A stretch of DNA of 12,709 nucleotides from JANWHF01 sp036276235 (GTDB lineage: Bacteria > Planctomycetota > Phycisphaerae > Tepidisphaerales > Tepidisphaeraceae): NCBI GenBank assembly GCA_036276235.1, contig DATBDZ010000263.1:1-12709 (forward strand), written 5' to 3'. Made by a program: the position numbers and the translations under genes. Positions within the stretch are counted from its first letter, which is position 1. Every line of letters begins with the position of its first letter. Below the pieces are notes generated by a model. It saw only the letters and a list, made by a program, of their open reading frames with translations, made no database searches and was not told the DNA's origin. This document shows, piece by piece, positions 12,334 through 12,709 of the stretch.

Positions 12334-12709
12334 ACGGTGGGACGCGAAAGTGACGCTTGAGAAAAAGACGCCTGATCGAAAGGCGCGAGTTTCCCAGCAA
12401 TCGGAGGCATGATCTGCACAACTCCAATCCCAGTCTCGATCGACGAACCAACCGGGGTAAATGATACGATTCGGGGGGAAAGGTGTACAGGAAAAAGTGG
12501 GGGGGAGGGTTCGGGGTTCAGGGTTCGGGGAAGAGCGACGAAGGGACGAAGGGACGAAGGGACGGAGGGACGGAGGGACGAAGGGACGGAGGGACGAAGG
12601 GACGGAGGGACGGAGGGACGAAGGGACGGAGGGACGAAGGGACGGAGGGACGGAGGGACGAAGGGACGGAGGGACGGAAAGAAGGGATGAGGCCAGGAGC
12701 GACGCCCTG
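12334..12709. other. Non-coding right end of the window
   Basis: No gene is supported. The region probably contains the promoter of the RRM gene, then G-rich low-complexity DNA (ggttcgggg-type heptamers, about 12507-12530) leading into an 8-base tandem array. The open frame across it translates only to Gly-Arg-Arg-Asp/Glu-Gly-Thr repeats produced by the array. Confidence 0.55.
12543..12678. repeat. Tandem array of gggacgRa units with 40-bp higher-order structure
   Basis: Seventeen contiguous 8-base units alternate between gggacgaa (A) and gggacgga (G) in the order A AGGAG AGGAG AGG AGG, preceded by one degenerate unit (12535-12542). Two AGGAG blocks give a 40-base super-repeat, a sign of segmental duplication by slippage or unequal crossover. 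The flanking DNA is G-rich and low in complexity. Confidence 0.95.

Noticed and set aside
12543..12678. Possible CRISPR array
   Set aside because: The units are contiguous 8-mers without spacers.
12409..12690. Open frame rich in Gly-Arg-Asp-Glu-Gly-Thr repeats
   Set aside because: It is produced entirely by the 8-base tandem array and has no plausible start context.

Overview
The window is about 12.7 kb of GC-rich bacterial chromosome. The gene content and the hairpin-rich intergenic DNA suggest a planctomycete, possibly of the Phycisphaerae type. This is an inference: there is no rRNA or other phylogenetic marker in view, and a related phylum such as Verrucomicrobia cannot be excluded.

Layout from left to right. 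Positions 139-1716 (minus) encode a fused CobA-HemD enzyme of tetrapyrrole (siroheme/cobamide) synthesis. Positions 1810-2452 (minus) hold an overlapping MntA-HepT pair, a nucleotidyltransferase antitoxin with a HEPN toxin. It is divergent from an ankyrin-repeat gene (2532-3296, plus), which is followed by a multi-spanning membrane protein with a large soluble N-terminal part (3379-4521, plus). A convergent 65-residue single-pass membrane protein lies at 4891-5088 (minus). Around it, at 4522-5760, is a repeat-rich stretch containing a broken ORF6N-domain gene.

From 5788 to 12260 all genes are on the minus strand. Read 5'->3' they are: an RRM RNA-binding protein, an FtsQ/DivIB-like protein, a multi-spanning membrane protein coupled to it by a GTGA overlap, MraZ, RsmH, a membrane-anchored double-LysM protein, and an 89-residue FtsL-like protein. 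This is a rearranged division and cell-wall (dcw) cluster. The ftsQ-like gene lies upstream of mraZ rather than far downstream, a LysM gene is inserted between rsmH and ftsL, and no ftsI, mur or ftsZ gene is visible. The mraZ promoter region carries four GTGG boxes spaced exactly 10 bp apart, the expected form of an MraZ autoregulatory operator.

The intergenic regions are rich in structured DNA. They contain several 20-90 bp inverted repeats, a 25-bp repeat present twice, a perfect 13-bp-arm palindrome inside the ORF6N remnant, and an 8-bp tandem array with 40-bp higher-order structure at the right end. The most interesting items are the divergent FtsQ/FtsL/LysM divisome set with its MraZ operator, and a hairpin that places the RRM gene's Shine-Dalgarno sequence exactly in a tetraloop. 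No wholly new defence or mobile system was identified.
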